A DNA stretch of 64,000 nt, from assembly GCF_037991315.1 (NCBI RefSeq), contig NZ_CP150300.1, forward strand, positions 4,092,001 to 4,156,000. Direction: 5' to 3'. Each line of letters begins with the position of its first letter. Position 1 is the first letter of the stretch. The DNA is from Paenibacillus sp. FSL H8-0079. Lineage in GTDB: Bacteria > Bacillota > Bacilli > Paenibacillales > Paenibacillaceae. Both the position numbers and the translations under genes were made by a program. Of the stretch, positions 1 to 9,318 are shown piece after piece. A model generated the notes under the pieces. The model was not told the DNA's origin. It made no database searches and was given only the letters and a program-made list of their open reading frames with translations.

Positions 1-2341
1 TCTTGTATGAAGTAAACAGAACCATCATGCGCCCACGCGTGGCAATTGCGGTCTCTGCGAGTGATTGCACCAGCATATTGACAAAGTGCGCATCACCCAC
101 ACTGCCCTTCACACTCGGGAAATCACGTGGAATCACCAGAAGTGCCTGATCGCGATAGTTGAAAGGTGATGGCAGCATCGACGTTAATAGCCGATTATTC
201 TCGGCGGCTTCCTGCAAACCAAGCTGCTCGATCATGAACTGGAATGACTTATCCACAGAGAGCGTAGCCGATGTAAGCACAACACTTTTCTTTTTATCAA
301 AAAACAAATCCTTAAGTTGTGCACTGACATCTACAGGTACAGCATACAGCTGGAGAGATTTGCTGCGGAACTGGCCGCTGGCTTCCATCCAGTACACCGT
401 TTTGGCATCATCCATACGCATGAAGAAACGTAGATTCTCCTTCAACGTGGTCAGATCTTTCAGCAATCCTGTAATATCCGTGATCAGGCTATCCGATTGA
501 TAATCATCCTGATCTTCTTTTACCTCAAGCAGCAATTTGTCCCCTTTGCGAACCAAATCGCCCAATGTCACATGGATTTGGTTCTCCAAATCCTGCAACT
601 CCTGCCATTTGGCCGGTTTTTGAGATGCCTTCAGACGCAGGGAAAATTGTCCTGTTTCTCCCGGTGAAGCATCACTTCGTTCAGGCAACAGACCGAACAA
701 AGCTTCACTCATGCGATCCCATAGCTCCTTAACCTCAAGAGCGAGCGGGAACATCTGATCCACCATGGAGCCCCATTGCACCGAATTTTCATGTCCGGAT
801 AACTGCGAACGAAGCATAGGCAGCTGACCATTACGACTGTCTTTAAACAGACGGGTCAGTGTATGAACCAACGTGAAATATTTCATATGCATTCCTAGAT
901 GCTTACCAGCCACGTCCTCCAGATGATGTGCCTCATCGATCACAAGACTCTCATACGCTGGCAGTAGCTGATGCGCTGCTTTGACGTCCGTAAATAATTT
1001 GGAGTGATTCGTAATTACGATGTCAGACAACCCTGCCTCATGTTTGGCGCGATGGTAGAAACATTTGCGGAACCATGGACAGGATCTTCCCAGACAGGAC
1101 TCAGATTCGCTCTGTACCGTCTCCCAGAAGTCCCCACCGCGTCCGCTAAGGTTAAGTTCCTCATCATCTCCGGTTTCAGTCTGCGTAAGCCAGACGATCA
1201 TCTGAGCGGCTGTGAAATAATCCTCTTTCGGTGTGGCGAATTCACGTTTATTGATTTTGTGTTCAAATTTGCGCAGGCACAAGTAATGTCCACGTCCTTT
1301 GAATACAGCAGCCTTAAACGGAAACGGAACCACTTGGGTCAGCATCGGAATGTCCCGCTCTCTCAATTGTTCCTGCAGGTTGATCGTATGCGTGCTGACC
1401 ATGACTTTCTGTTCTTGCTTCACACTTTCGTAAATAGCAGGCAACAGATAACCCAGAGATTTCCCTGTGCCTGTTCCAGCCTCGATCAAGAGGTGTTTCT
1501 CTTCATCCAAAGCCTGCCTAACACTGCTGAACATCTGAGTCTGCGCTTCGCGCTCTTCATAATGATCCAGCGTATCCTTCAGGTTTTCCCGAACCTGATC
1601 CATAAACTGTTCGAAGCTTACACCGTCAAGGGGATTACCCTCCCGCTCATCACGTGGTGCACCAATATCGGTCCAATCACTCACATTAAGAGCAAGCTGA
1701 CGATAATAGGTATGTCCGTCCAGATCCTGAATCGGCTCTGCTTCCTTCTCACTGCGCATCCCGTCCAAGAACCAACCCAAATCACTGTCTTCTGGTGCAA
1801 ACAGGTCACTGAGGCGCTGAATCGTTATGAGCGGTAATTCCTTTAACTCATCCAGACATTTGAGCAGCACATAGGCTGTCGCGAGTGCATCACTGTCTGC
1901 CTGATGAGGGCGATCATGCTGAAAGCCAAATTCCGAAGACACATAACCAAGTTGATAAGAACCAAGTGATGGGAACGTAATCTTCAGAAAATCAATCGTG
2001 TCCAGAATACGGCCAGTGAACGGTAAATAACCGCAACGGTCCAGAGCATTCTGCAAAAAGTGAAAATCAAAAGCAACGTTGTGTCCAACAAGAACGACGT
2101 CGTTAAGTAGCGGAACCATCTCCATCATCATCTCTTCGAGTGAAGGAGCGTCCGCCACATCTTCATCGGTAATACCCGTTAACCCCGAAATAAACGGGGG
2201 AATCGGTACACCAGGGTTCACATAAGAACTATATATTTGAGTTATGCTGTAGTCATGATCTATGATGGCAAGTCCGGCCTGTATAATCTCACCGTCGGAC
2301 TGCGTGCCGGTTGTTTCGAAATCCAATACGGCAAATTTCAT
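1..2341 (-). CDS. dinG: DnaQ-type exonuclease / DinG-family helicase, 3' end cut by window edge
   Basis: The reading frame opens at the ATG at 2341 and runs without a stop off the left edge, giving the first 780 residues; roughly 150 are missing. Residues 1-170 are a DEDDh 3'-5' exonuclease domain (LDFETTG near the N-terminus). A superfamily 2 DinG helicase domain follows, with Walker A GTGTGKS, the DEAH box DEAHH, and late motif GRMMVLFTSY at the edge. Four cysteines in the helicase part (HYLC, then C-x4-C-x5-C in SCLGRSC...KC) match the iron-sulfur ligand spacing of Escherichia coli DinG. The family acts in DNA repair and removal of unusual DNA or RNA-DNA structures. It lies downstream of the TPR gene and panBCD, as dinG does in B. 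subtilis. Confidence 0.93.
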   Translation of the reverse strand, partial: MKFAVLDFETTGTQSDGEIIQAGLAIIDHDYSITQIYSSYVNPGVPIPPFISGLTGITDEDVADAPSLEEMMMEMVPLLNDVVLVGHNVAFDFHFLQNALDRCGYLPFTGRILDTIDFLKITFPSLGSYQLGYVSSEFGFQHDRPHQADSDALATAYVLLKCLDELKELPLITIQRLSDLFAPEDSDLGWFLDGMRSEKEAEPIQDLDGHTYYRQLALNVSDWTDIGAPRDEREGNPLDGVSFEQFMDQVRENLKDTLDHYEEREAQTQMFSSVRQALDEEKHLLIEAGTGTGKSLGYLLPAIYESVKQEQKVMVSTHTINLQEQLRERDIPMLTQVVPFPFKAAVFKGRGHYLCLRKFEHKINKREFATPKEDYFTAAQMIVWLTQTETGDDEELNLSGRGGDFWETVQSESESCLGRSCPWFRKCFYHRAKHEAGLSDIVITNHSKLFTDVKAAHQLLPAYESLVIDEAHHLEDVAGKHLGMHMKYFTLVHTLTRLFKDSRNGQLPMLRSQLSGHENSVQWGSMVDQMFPLALEVKELWDRMSEALFGLLPERSDASPGETGQFSLRLKASQKPAKWQELQDLENQIHVTLGDLVRKGDKLLLEVKEDQDDYQSDSLITDITGLLKDLTTLKENLRFFMRMDDAKTVYWMEASGQFRSKSLQLYAVPVDVSAQLKDLFFDKKKSVVLTSATLSVDKSFQFMIEQLGLQEAAENNRLLTSMLPSPFNYRDQALLVIPRDFPSVKGSVGDAHFVNMLVQSLAETAIATRGRMMVLFTSYK

Positions 2342-2415
2342 TGCAATGTACGGTCCCTTCCATTCCAGTCTATGTTACAGCATAGCAAAAAAAAGGGGAT
2401 TTGAAAATTAACTGA

Positions 2416-2467
2416 CAAAAAAGCGGTGTCCCCGCCGCTATGCCAGAGGAGGGAACACCGTTTTTTG
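2416..2467 (-). terminator. Intrinsic terminator between the TPR gene and dinG
   Basis: On the minus strand a CGGTGTTCCC / GGGGACACCG stem with a 17-nt loop is followed by a T run (A run at 2417-2422 on the plus strand). It lies just after the TPR gene and before dinG, so it probably ends the pan-TPR transcript. dinG would then need its own promoter or read-through. Confidence 0.8.
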
Positions 2468-2483
2468 GTCGCCGAATTCCCGC

Positions 2484-3131
2484 TTAATGAAGGGTCGTCA
2501 GCTGATTTGCATATTGCAATTTTCCCCTGTTCAACCTGCAAGCTTCCATGTTGTACAGTGGTTCGGTCAATGTCGGGTCATACTGAAGGGCCTGTGCAAA
2601 GAGTGAACATGCAGCTTCCGGATTCGCAAGCTTGGCTTGAATACAGCCCAGAGCGTTACATACAAGCCCCTTTAAGCGAGGTGAACCCTTAAGGTACATG
2701 ATCTGCTGCAAATGTGTCCCGGCTTCCGCCATTTGTTCCAGATTCAGATACGCGAGCGCCAGGTAAAAACGAGTCAATGCACTCTCCGGATGGTCGGTCA
2801 CAACCTGGGAGAACTGCATGATCGCCTGCGGATACATCTGTAATTTGAAATAACCCTGACCCCGACTGAAATATTCCAGATGGAGTTCAGGCAGAGCGGT
2901 AACAGCTTCCTGTTCCGGTTCAAGGGAAGCGGGCTTATCCATCTCCCGCTCCCGCACTTGGCTCATCTTTTCTTCAAACATCAGCCATTCATCCAGCATT
3001 CCGTCACTCATCCGCTTAAGCAAGTTCCACTTTTGCTGCAATTCCTGTTTGTTCAGGCCTTCAGCGGAAGGATAGCTCTTGATAATTTCGTCTAACATGT
3101 CGTTCATTTCTGCGAAAACATGCTGGAACAT
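2484..3131 (-). CDS. Tetratricopeptide repeat protein
   Basis: A 215-residue soluble protein. Residues 1-70 are helical and acidic and do not match a family I recognise. Residues about 80-210 carry TPR units, with repeating aromatic and alanine positions (for example YFSRGQGYFKLQMYPQAIMQF and the following YLNLEQMAEAGTHL-type helices). TPRs are protein-protein interaction scaffolds. It sits 93 bp downstream of panD and ahead of a terminator, so it is probably the last gene of the pan transcript, but no pantothenate function is known to me. No signal peptide or membrane segment is visible. Confidence 0.75.
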   Translation of the reverse strand: MFQHVFAEMNDMLDEIIKSYPSAEGLNKQELQQKWNLLKRMSDGMLDEWLMFEEKMSQVREREMDKPASLEPEQEAVTALPELHLEYFSRGQGYFKLQMYPQAIMQFSQVVTDHPESALTRFYLALAYLNLEQMAEAGTHLQQIMYLKGSPRLKGLVCNALGCIQAKLANPEAACSLFAQALQYDPTLTEPLYNMEACRLNRGKLQYANQLTTLH

Positions 3132-3224
3132 CGATGCATCCCCACCCTTGAAAAAATGGATTAGTGCAGTGACCTGTACTCATTTTTTGCTTCAAGGACC
3201 GATTTCATTCTCCTTACCAGTCGA

Positions 3225-3608
3225 TTACATAATCGTTGCGTGGACTTCCTGCTTCATCGTTTGTACAGGTTTATTCTGTCCATCTACAAAGACAACCGTT
3301 GGTTTGTGAGTATTTGCCTCTTCTTGAGACATCATGGCGTAAGAAATGATAATGACGTTATCTCCGGGCTGCACCAGACGTGCAGCTGCGCCGTTAAGGC
3401 AGATGACCCCGCTACCGCGCGGTCCTGGAATCACATAAGTTTCCAGACGTGCACCATTGTTATTGTTCACAATCTGCACTTTCTCATTTTCCATCAGATC
3501 GGATGTTTCCATTAGATCTTCATCTATGGTAATGCTACCCACATAGTTCAAGTTGGCTTCCGTTACCGTAGCCCGGTGAATTTTGGATTTCATGAGTGTT
3601 CTAAACAT
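3225..3608 (-). CDS. panD: Aspartate 1-decarboxylase
   Basis: A 127-residue protein, the usual length for PanD, converting L-aspartate to beta-alanine for pantothenate synthesis. The self-processing site is intact: Gly24-Ser25 in NYVGSITID, where cleavage generates the pyruvoyl cofactor. The conserved N-terminal [11 protein letters not shown] and the GAAARLV segment are also present. The ATG overlaps the end of panC by 8 bp, so translation is likely coupled. It is the third gene of panB-panC-panD, and its product is the second substrate of PanC. Confidence 0.97.
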   Translation of the reverse strand: MFRTLMKSKIHRATVTEANLNYVGSITIDEDLMETSDLMENEKVQIVNNNNGARLETYVIPGPRGSGVICLNGAAARLVQPGDNVIIISYAMMSQEEANTHKPTVVFVDGQNKPVQTMKQEVHATIM

Positions 3609-4497
3609 GGGACAGCACCTCCGATTTTTGCAACCTTATATTGTCAATCAATCTTGTTTTTCCGAATTTCACCGCAAGTGCGATGAGCAGATCGTCACGT
3701 CCTTGAACTTCTTCCTGATCTGCGAGCGGCTCCAGACTTGGAAAAGCCTGAATCTCGGCGTAGTCGATAACTGCAAGCGGTGAGATCGTAATCTGCTCGC
3801 GCAAGCTACGACGAATATCTGCGGCAGTTATTACTATACCTGTATCCGCGGCTTCTTGAGCTACACGTAGCGCCTTCGACAGAACCAACGCCTGTGTACG
3901 CTGTTCAGCGCTGAGATAGACATTACGTGAACTAAGGGCCAGGCCATCCTCTTCGCGAACAATCGGACAAGGTACAATCTCTACAGGCATATTCAAATCA
4001 TTCACCATCTGTTGAATGACCGCAACCTGCTGAGCGTCTTTCATCCCAAAAAATGCACGCTGTGGCTGTACGATGTTAAACAGCTTGGAGACTACGGTCG
4101 TTACTCCGTCAAAATGGCCCGGACGGGAAGCGCCACATAAGCGCTCCGTCAGTTGTGAGACAGATACTGTCGTTTGCGTTGCCTGTGGATACATCTCTTC
4201 AACAGAGGGAATAAATACAATATCTACCCCTTGTGAGCGTGCTGTTTCCACATCCCTGGCTTCATCCCGTGGATAGCTGTCAAAATCTTCATTTGGTCCA
4301 AATTGAATCGGATTAACGAATATGCTCAAAACCACGATATCGCTTTGTTGTTTAGCTGCTTGCATCAAGCTTGCATGACCTTGATGAAGATAACCCATTG
4401 TCGGTACCAGACCTACAACGGACGCATCGGACCGAATCGCTTGACGCATCAAGCTTAGCTCCTGTCTTAACTCTGCGATTGTCCGTAATACTTTCAT
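3601..4497 (-). CDS. panC: Pantoate--beta-alanine ligase (pantothenate synthetase)
   Basis: A 298-residue cytoplasmic enzyme that condenses pantoate and beta-alanine with ATP. The nucleotidyltransferase HIGH-type motif is visible as [13 protein letters not shown] near residue 35, with KDAQQ around residue 150 and the KMSKS-like SSRNVYLS around residue 190. Length is slightly above the typical 280. The start overlaps the panB stop by 4 bp (ATGA) and the stop overlaps the panD start by 8 bp, so the three genes form one tightly coupled operon. Confidence 0.97.
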   Translation of the reverse strand: MKVLRTIAELRQELSLMRQAIRSDASVVGLVPTMGYLHQGHASLMQAAKQQSDIVVLSIFVNPIQFGPNEDFDSYPRDEARDVETARSQGVDIVFIPSVEEMYPQATQTTVSVSQLTERLCGASRPGHFDGVTTVVSKLFNIVQPQRAFFGMKDAQQVAVIQQMVNDLNMPVEIVPCPIVREEDGLALSSRNVYLSAEQRTQALVLSKALRVAQEAADTGIVITAADIRRSLREQITISPLAVIDYAEIQAFPSLEPLADQEEVQGRDDLLIALAVKFGKTRLIDNIRLQKSEVLSHV

Positions 4498-5372
4498 GAG
4501 TTACTTCCCACCTTTTCCTTGCGTTGTCCATACAGTTGATCCAGAACGCCAGCATCCGTAGCATTGAACACGTGCTCTTGGGCCGGGAAAGAACGATCTT
4601 TAACTTCCTTCACATAGGCTTCAATGCTGGTTCTGATTAATGCACCCACATCTCCATAGGTTTTGACAAAACGTTTGGGCGTATACGGAGAAGCATACTG
4701 AACCACATCGTGGAACACCAGTACCTGACCGTCACAGCCTCGTCCTGCTCCAATCCCGATGGTAGGGATAGACAGTTCCTCCGAGATCGCCCGCGCGACT
4801 TCTTCCGTAACCAGTTCAAGCACAATGCCGAACGCGCCTGCAGCTTCCAAGGCTTTGGCTTCGTCCATTAGACGTTTCGCATCTGCTGCATCCTTACCCT
4901 GGATACGGTAACCGCCAATTTGATTAACCGATTGAGGTGTCAGTCCGATATGTCCAAGAACAGGCACGCCTGCTTGTACGACTGCTCTGACGGTGTCTGC
5001 TATTTCGACTCCGCCTTCCATTTTAACCGCATGGGCATGCCCCTCTTGCATCAGTCTACGTACACCCTTAAGCGTCTCATCCACGCTGCCATGATACGTC
5101 ATAAAAGGCATGTCAGCCACAATAAATGTCTTCTCTGCCCCGCGCACTACGGAACGTGTATGGTACACCATGTCGTCGATAGTCACCGGAAGCGTCGAGT
5201 TATAACCGAGCACTACATTGCCAAGTGAATCGCCAACGAGAATTAGATCGATACCTGCTTCCTCTGCAAGAAGTGCTGTTGGATAATCGTAAGCCGTAAT
5301 CATACTGAGTGGCACGCCATCCTGCTTGTATTTTTTCATTTTCACAATATTCATCGGTTGTTTGTTCGCCAT
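4494..5372 (-). CDS. panB: 3-methyl-2-oxobutanoate hydroxymethyltransferase
   Basis: A 292-residue TIM-barrel enzyme that transfers a hydroxymethyl group from methylene-tetrahydrofolate to alpha-ketoisovalerate, the first committed step to pantothenate. Family blocks seen include SMITAYDYPTA, the metal-binding LVGDSLGNV, MEGG in the middle, and IGIGAGRGCDGQVLV in the C-terminal half. It is the first gene of panBCD. The ATG at 5372 follows an AAGGAG-type site. The 5' leader contains a terminator hairpin 41 bp upstream of the ATG (listed separately), suggesting control by attenuation. Confidence 0.97.
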   Translation of the reverse strand: MANKQPMNIVKMKKYKQDGVPLSMITAYDYPTALLAEEAGIDLILVGDSLGNVVLGYNSTLPVTIDDMVYHTRSVVRGAEKTFIVADMPFMTYHGSVDETLKGVRRLMQEGHAHAVKMEGGVEIADTVRAVVQAGVPVLGHIGLTPQSVNQIGGYRIQGKDAADAKRLMDEAKALEAAGAFGIVLELVTEEVARAISEELSIPTIGIGAGRGCDGQVLVFHDVVQYASPYTPKRFVKTYGDVGALIRTSIEAYVKEVKDRSFPAQEHVFNATDAGVLDQLYGQRKEKVGSNS

Positions 5373-5719
5373 TTTCTGTCATGGCTCCTTTCTTCTTTTC
5401 AAATAAACACAACAAAAAAACCTTTTAGTTTCCCACTAAAAAGTCCCGAAAAGTCAAAAAAGAGTCACTTGCGATCGTCCCTTCTGTCTCGGTCCTCTTC
5501 GGCTCAGAGCAGAATCCAACAACTCACTTTACTTGTTTCATACTTGTACTGCTGTCTGTCTGCCTGTGTAAAACACGTCAAAGCAGAACAAAGGTTACTT
5601 TTTCCGGAGTGCAATTCGGTCTGTATCAGCCGATATCGCCTCACGAACACAGTATACCAAAGTTCTGCTCAAACTTCACGTCTTATGTTCATTTCACCAG
5701 TGAAAATTCGACAAATTGT
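5373..5719 (-). promoter_or_regulatory. birA-panB intergenic leader of the pan operon
   Basis: About 350 bp without a gene. A minus-strand extended -10 (TGG-TATACT, -10 at 5651-5656) with only a weak -35 could start a leader of about 230 nt that ends in the terminator at 5413-5443. Bacillota panB leaders are known to carry the pan RNA motif (hairpins with bulged adenosines, often in tandem). I could not confirm its consensus by eye, so the identity is open. No T-box consensus is visible. Confidence 0.45.
5413..5443 (-). terminator. Terminator in the panB leader (candidate attenuator)
   Basis: Minus-strand stem CTTTTTAGT / ACTAAAAGG with a 5-nt loop, followed by seven T (A run 5414-5420 on plus). 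It ends about 40 bp before the panB ATG. No promoter fits between it and panB, so the pan transcript must pass through it. That arrangement fits conditional termination better than simple end-of-birA termination. Confidence 0.65.
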
Positions 5720-6697
5720 TTACGATTTCCAGGAAATCTCACCAGAGATGACTAGTGCACGCTCTCCATCGCGTTTCTCTACGATAAGTGCTCCCGAAGG
5801 GTCAAGACCGATTGCATTCCCTTCAATGACACCATGAGGATTCGTTACTGTAATCTCGCGATTCATCGATACGGACAGGGCCTCCCAAAGAGCTGAGATG
5901 ACACCGAATCCTTCTTTTTGATACAAAAAATACAACTGTTCCAGCTCTGTCAAAATGGCAGCCGCGAGCTTGGTACGATCAATAGGTTGCCCCGTCTCCA
6001 TCTTGAGCGAAGTAGCGATTGTAGTCAGATCTTCCGGATAGTCCTCGGGATCAAAGTTCACGTCCACGCCTATACCTGCAATGCAGTATCTGACTTCATG
6101 ATCTTCTACTGTGGATTCAAGTAATATGCCGCACACCTTGCGTCCATCAATCAACAGATCATTTGGCCATTTGATGCCTGCATCAGCTCCTGTGCAAGCT
6201 CGAACGGCACGACATACAGCCACACCTGCTAACAGGGTTAGCTGAGGCGTGTGCTGAAGTGGTACATCAGGGCGCAACAGAACACTCATCCAGATTCCTT
6301 TACCCGGAGGAGAGAACCACTTTCGACCGAAGCGTCCCCTTCCACCCGTTTGCTCTTCCGCAATGACTACAGCGCCTTCGGCCTGCCCCTGCTCAGCTAA
6401 CTTCAGAACATCCCCTTGGGTAGACAAGGTCGAGGTCAACAGAATCGCTTTACGGCCAAATATGGTTGTGTCCAACGCCAATTGAAGGGCAGTAGCGTCA
6501 ATGCTGTCCGGCTTCGTGACGAGACGATACCCTTTGCGAGAGACAGCTTCAAACTCATAACCCATGTCACGCAATTTGTTCACATGTTTCCACACAGCGG
6601 TTCGACTGATGGACAGATTACGGCTGATCTCTTCACCCGATACGAATCTTCCTTCTGCATTCAATAACATATGTAACAGATCTTCATGCTTGGTCAT
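5720..6697 (-). CDS. birA: Bifunctional biotin operon repressor / biotin--[acetyl-CoA-carboxylase] ligase
   Basis: A 325-residue protein. Residues 1-60 form a winged-helix DNA-binding domain (SGEEISRNLSISRTAVWKHV), so this is the repressor-type BirA. The ligase domain follows, with biotin/ATP-binding GGRGRFGRKW, KWPNDLLI and a C-terminal SH3-like cap (GEISW at the end). It activates biotin and attaches it to carboxyl carrier lysines, and represses biotin genes in the holo form. I chose the ATG at 6697; a TTG six bases upstream is possible. It overlaps the end of cca by 14 bp, as in the B. subtilis cca-birA order. Confidence 0.95.
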   Translation of the reverse strand: MTKHEDLLHMLLNAEGRFVSGEEISRNLSISRTAVWKHVNKLRDMGYEFEAVSRKGYRLVTKPDSIDATALQLALDTTIFGRKAILLTSTLSTQGDVLKLAEQGQAEGAVVIAEEQTGGRGRFGRKWFSPPGKGIWMSVLLRPDVPLQHTPQLTLLAGVAVCRAVRACTGADAGIKWPNDLLIDGRKVCGILLESTVEDHEVRYCIAGIGVDVNFDPEDYPEDLTTIATSLKMETGQPIDRTKLAAAILTELEQLYFLYQKEGFGVISALWEALSVSMNREITVTNPHGVIEGNAIGLDPSGALIVEKRDGERALVISGEISWKS

Positions 6698-7985
6698 CTG
6701 CAACCACCCGCTTCACTTCTGCACTTAGCGCTTCATACTGATTCGCTATCGTTCCAATCGCCGTCTCTTTTAACAAATGTTTCATCAGTTGACCCAGCCA
6801 AGGTCCGCCTTTGCGCTGCACCATCTGCAACACTTGTTCGCCTGTGATATCGAGCTCTTTCAAGTCATGCACAGGGATTGAGTGACTCCATTCGGATGCA
6901 AGTTCTTGCACCAAAACAACCTGCAATTCTGCCTGGTCAGGCTGATCCCGCCAGCCTGCTGGCAACAGCGACTGTATCCGAAGCCAATCATCCGCAGCCT
7001 GAACGCCACAAGCCAGAACTGTAACGATCCAATCGGAACGCAGGCTTAGCGTATCCTTCTGCTCCTGAACGGAAGTTTGAATCAACTGCTCTACCTGAAG
7101 CACCCCTGTTATACGGGAACGATGTTCATTGGAGAATGTCCACTGACGTAATAGAACGTCTGCTTCATCCTTGCTATAACCACCAGCGATCAGGATGAGT
7201 GACCACCTAAGCAATACATGCTCGTCTGACAATTGTTCCAGATTGGATAACAACGTCTTGTTGAATCGGCCCGAGCTAACCGGGGCTTTGACGTGCGCAA
7301 GCGCGTTACTTCTGTATAACAGCTCCAATCCTCTTAAGGGATGCGGTCCCGACATCATTTTTACCATCTCGGTCCGTACTCGTTCCATCGCTATATGTTG
7401 AAGCAGGTCTCTCTGTCTTACAAGACCCTTCCACGTATTATGAGCGATTTTGAAATCAAATACCGAAGCAAAGCGAACACAACGAAGCATCCGCAATGCA
7501 TCTTCACCAAATCGTTCCACCGCAGAGCCCACACATCTGACGCGCTCTTCCTTAATATCTGCCTGTCCACCGAACGGATCAACGATTGTCCCAGAGACGT
7601 CCATGGCAAGAGCGTTCATCGTGAAGTCACGCCGCTGCAAATCTTCCTTAATATCCTGAACAAATTGAACTGCAGCGGGTCTGCGGTTATCCTGATACTC
7701 GGATTCTGTTCGAAACGTGGTAACTTCAAAGTAATAACCACCTGAACGCACGGTAACCGTCCCGTGTTGCAAGCCTGTAGGGATACAGTCGTCGAACAGT
7801 TCCATCACTTGCTGAGGAGAAGCAGAGGTCGTGATATCCATATCGTCTACAACTCGTTCCAGCAATTCATCACGGACACAACCGCCCACCCAATATGCCT
7901 TGTAGCCATGTTCATTTAATCTTGTGAGTACATTCTCACTTTGAATTGCCATTTCACGATCTACTTGTGTCCATTGAACCACCAC
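6684..7985 (-). CDS. cca: CCA-adding tRNA nucleotidyltransferase
   Basis: A 433-residue class II nucleotidyltransferase that builds or repairs the 3' CCA end of tRNA. The head domain has the GGCVRDELL flexible loop and the metal-binding VDDMDI carboxylates. RRDFTMNALAMD and the template-like motif (EDALRMLRCVRFA) follow. The start is a GTG with an AGAGGTG site upstream; a second GTG three bases on is equally possible. The gene is between bshA and birA, as in B. subtilis. The C-terminal third is less conserved, as is usual for the tail domain. Confidence 0.95.
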   Translation of the reverse strand: MVVQWTQVDREMAIQSENVLTRLNEHGYKAYWVGGCVRDELLERVVDDMDITTSASPQQVMELFDDCIPTGLQHGTVTVRSGGYYFEVTTFRTESEYQDNRRPAAVQFVQDIKEDLQRRDFTMNALAMDVSGTIVDPFGGQADIKEERVRCVGSAVERFGEDALRMLRCVRFASVFDFKIAHNTWKGLVRQRDLLQHIAMERVRTEMVKMMSGPHPLRGLELLYRSNALAHVKAPVSSGRFNKTLLSNLEQLSDEHVLLRWSLILIAGGYSKDEADVLLRQWTFSNEHRSRITGVLQVEQLIQTSVQEQKDTLSLRSDWIVTVLACGVQAADDWLRIQSLLPAGWRDQPDQAELQVVLVQELASEWSHSIPVHDLKELDITGEQVLQMVQRKGGPWLGQLMKHLLKETAIGTIANQYEALSAEVKRVVADDQA

Positions 7986-8045
7986 ATATCACCTCTTCTC
8001 TTGCCTGTTGTGGTATGCACAGTATGATTTCGCCGAGCAAAACGG

Positions 8046-9206
8046 TTATCCGCAAACCGGATTCAGATTCGGAACTTCTCTTCCCAGCACCCGGTAATAT
8101 ATCTGTTCATATTCATGCCGAATGGCATCATTACAAAAATCATGATGTGCGCGCTGGAGACATGCTTCCCTGAACTCCGCAGCCAAACGATCGTCCGTCA
8201 ACAAACGGATCGTGTTCTCGGCCATGGATTGTGTATCCCCGATTGCGGATAAGAAACCTGTCTTACCATGCAGGACCAGTTCCGGAATTCCGCCGGCCTG
8301 TGAACCGATCGTAGGTACACCACAAGCCATTGCTTCGAGTGCCACAAGTCCGAAACTTTCCTTCTCTGATGGAAGCATCAACACGTCAGCCATAGAGATG
8401 ACCTGAGCAATGTCATCCTGTTTGCCAAGGAAATGAACTTTATCATTCAACCCGAGATCATTAATTTTCCATTGCATCTTCGGCAAATCAGGTCCTTCAC
8501 CAACAAATAGCAGTTTGGCTGGCACCTGCTCCTGTACCTGACGGAAGACCTCTACCACGTCCTGAGTTCTCTTCACCGGTCGGAAGTTGGAAATGTGCAT
8601 TAATATTTTTTCTTCTGGCGCAGCAAAGTCTCTTCGCAGACTGGCAGCATCCCGCGGATAATATATTCGTTTATCAATAAAATTATAGGTTAGATCGATT
8701 GGACGCTGAATATCCAGCAGTTCAACCGTTTCACGAATCAAATCTTGTGATACGGCCGTAACCGCGTCACTTTCATTAATGGCAAGACGGATCAGATCCT
8801 TCAGAGATTCATCCTGAGCCAGAACTGTAATATCCGTTCCATGTAACGTGGTAACCACTTTAAGGCCGTCCCCTACCATCTGTTTCGCCAGAAAGGCACA
8901 TACTGCGTGTGGCACGGCGTAGTGAACATGCAGCAGATCCAGCTGCTGTGACTTAGCCACCTGCGCCATCTTCGTTGCCAGTGACAGGTCATACGGAGGA
9001 TAACGGAAAACATAATAATCATTTACTTCAACTTCGTGATAAAAAATATTTTTCTGGAACGTACCCAGTCTGAACGGGATACTGTTGGCAATAAAATGAA
9101 CCTGATGTCCCTGTTCGGCAAGCAATTTGCCCAACTCCGTTGCGACAACGCCAGACCCGCCAAGGGACGGATAACAGGTGATGCCGATTTTTAGCTTTTT
9201 ATCCAT
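8046..9206 (-). CDS. bshA: N-acetyl-alpha-D-glucosaminyl L-malate synthase
   Basis: A 386-residue GT4-family glycosyltransferase (GT-B fold) joining UDP-GlcNAc and L-malate in the first step of bacillithiol synthesis. Seen are the N-terminal TCYPSLGGSGVVATELG loop, HVHYAVPHA, and the GT4 C-terminal signature PSEKESFGLVALEAMACG. I chose the ATG at 9206 because AAAGGAG precedes it and family members start at this point. The frame stays open upstream to 9383, but those 59 codons look non-coding. The second bacillithiol gene bshB1 lies 112 bp upstream. Confidence 0.95.
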   Translation of the reverse strand: MDKKLKIGITCYPSLGGSGVVATELGKLLAEQGHQVHFIANSIPFRLGTFQKNIFYHEVEVNDYYVFRYPPYDLSLATKMAQVAKSQQLDLLHVHYAVPHAVCAFLAKQMVGDGLKVVTTLHGTDITVLAQDESLKDLIRLAINESDAVTAVSQDLIRETVELLDIQRPIDLTYNFIDKRIYYPRDAASLRRDFAAPEEKILMHISNFRPVKRTQDVVEVFRQVQEQVPAKLLFVGEGPDLPKMQWKINDLGLNDKVHFLGKQDDIAQVISMADVLMLPSEKESFGLVALEAMACGVPTIGSQAGGIPELVLHGKTGFLSAIGDTQSMAENTIRLLTDDRLAAEFREACLQRAHHDFCNDAIRHEYEQIYYRVLGREVPNLNPVCG

Positions 9207-9318
9207 CCTGTGGACGCTCCTTTGATCTCCCGCTTCATGCAGGTTGATATAATGCAATGGAATAATGAAACCCTTCGTTTCATTAAACGTAAAAAAAACG
9301 TAAAAAATTTGAAATCGT

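Noticed and set aside
1004..1837. Long plus-strand open frame of 277 codons opposite dinG
   Set aside because: It lies wholly antisense to the clearly conserved DinG frame, has no ribosome site and its translation is not protein-like.
5358..5837. Plus-strand open frame of 159 codons in the panB-birA gap
   Set aside because: It crosses the panB start, the leader terminator and the birA end on the opposite strand, with serine-rich low-complexity translation and no conservation that I recognise.
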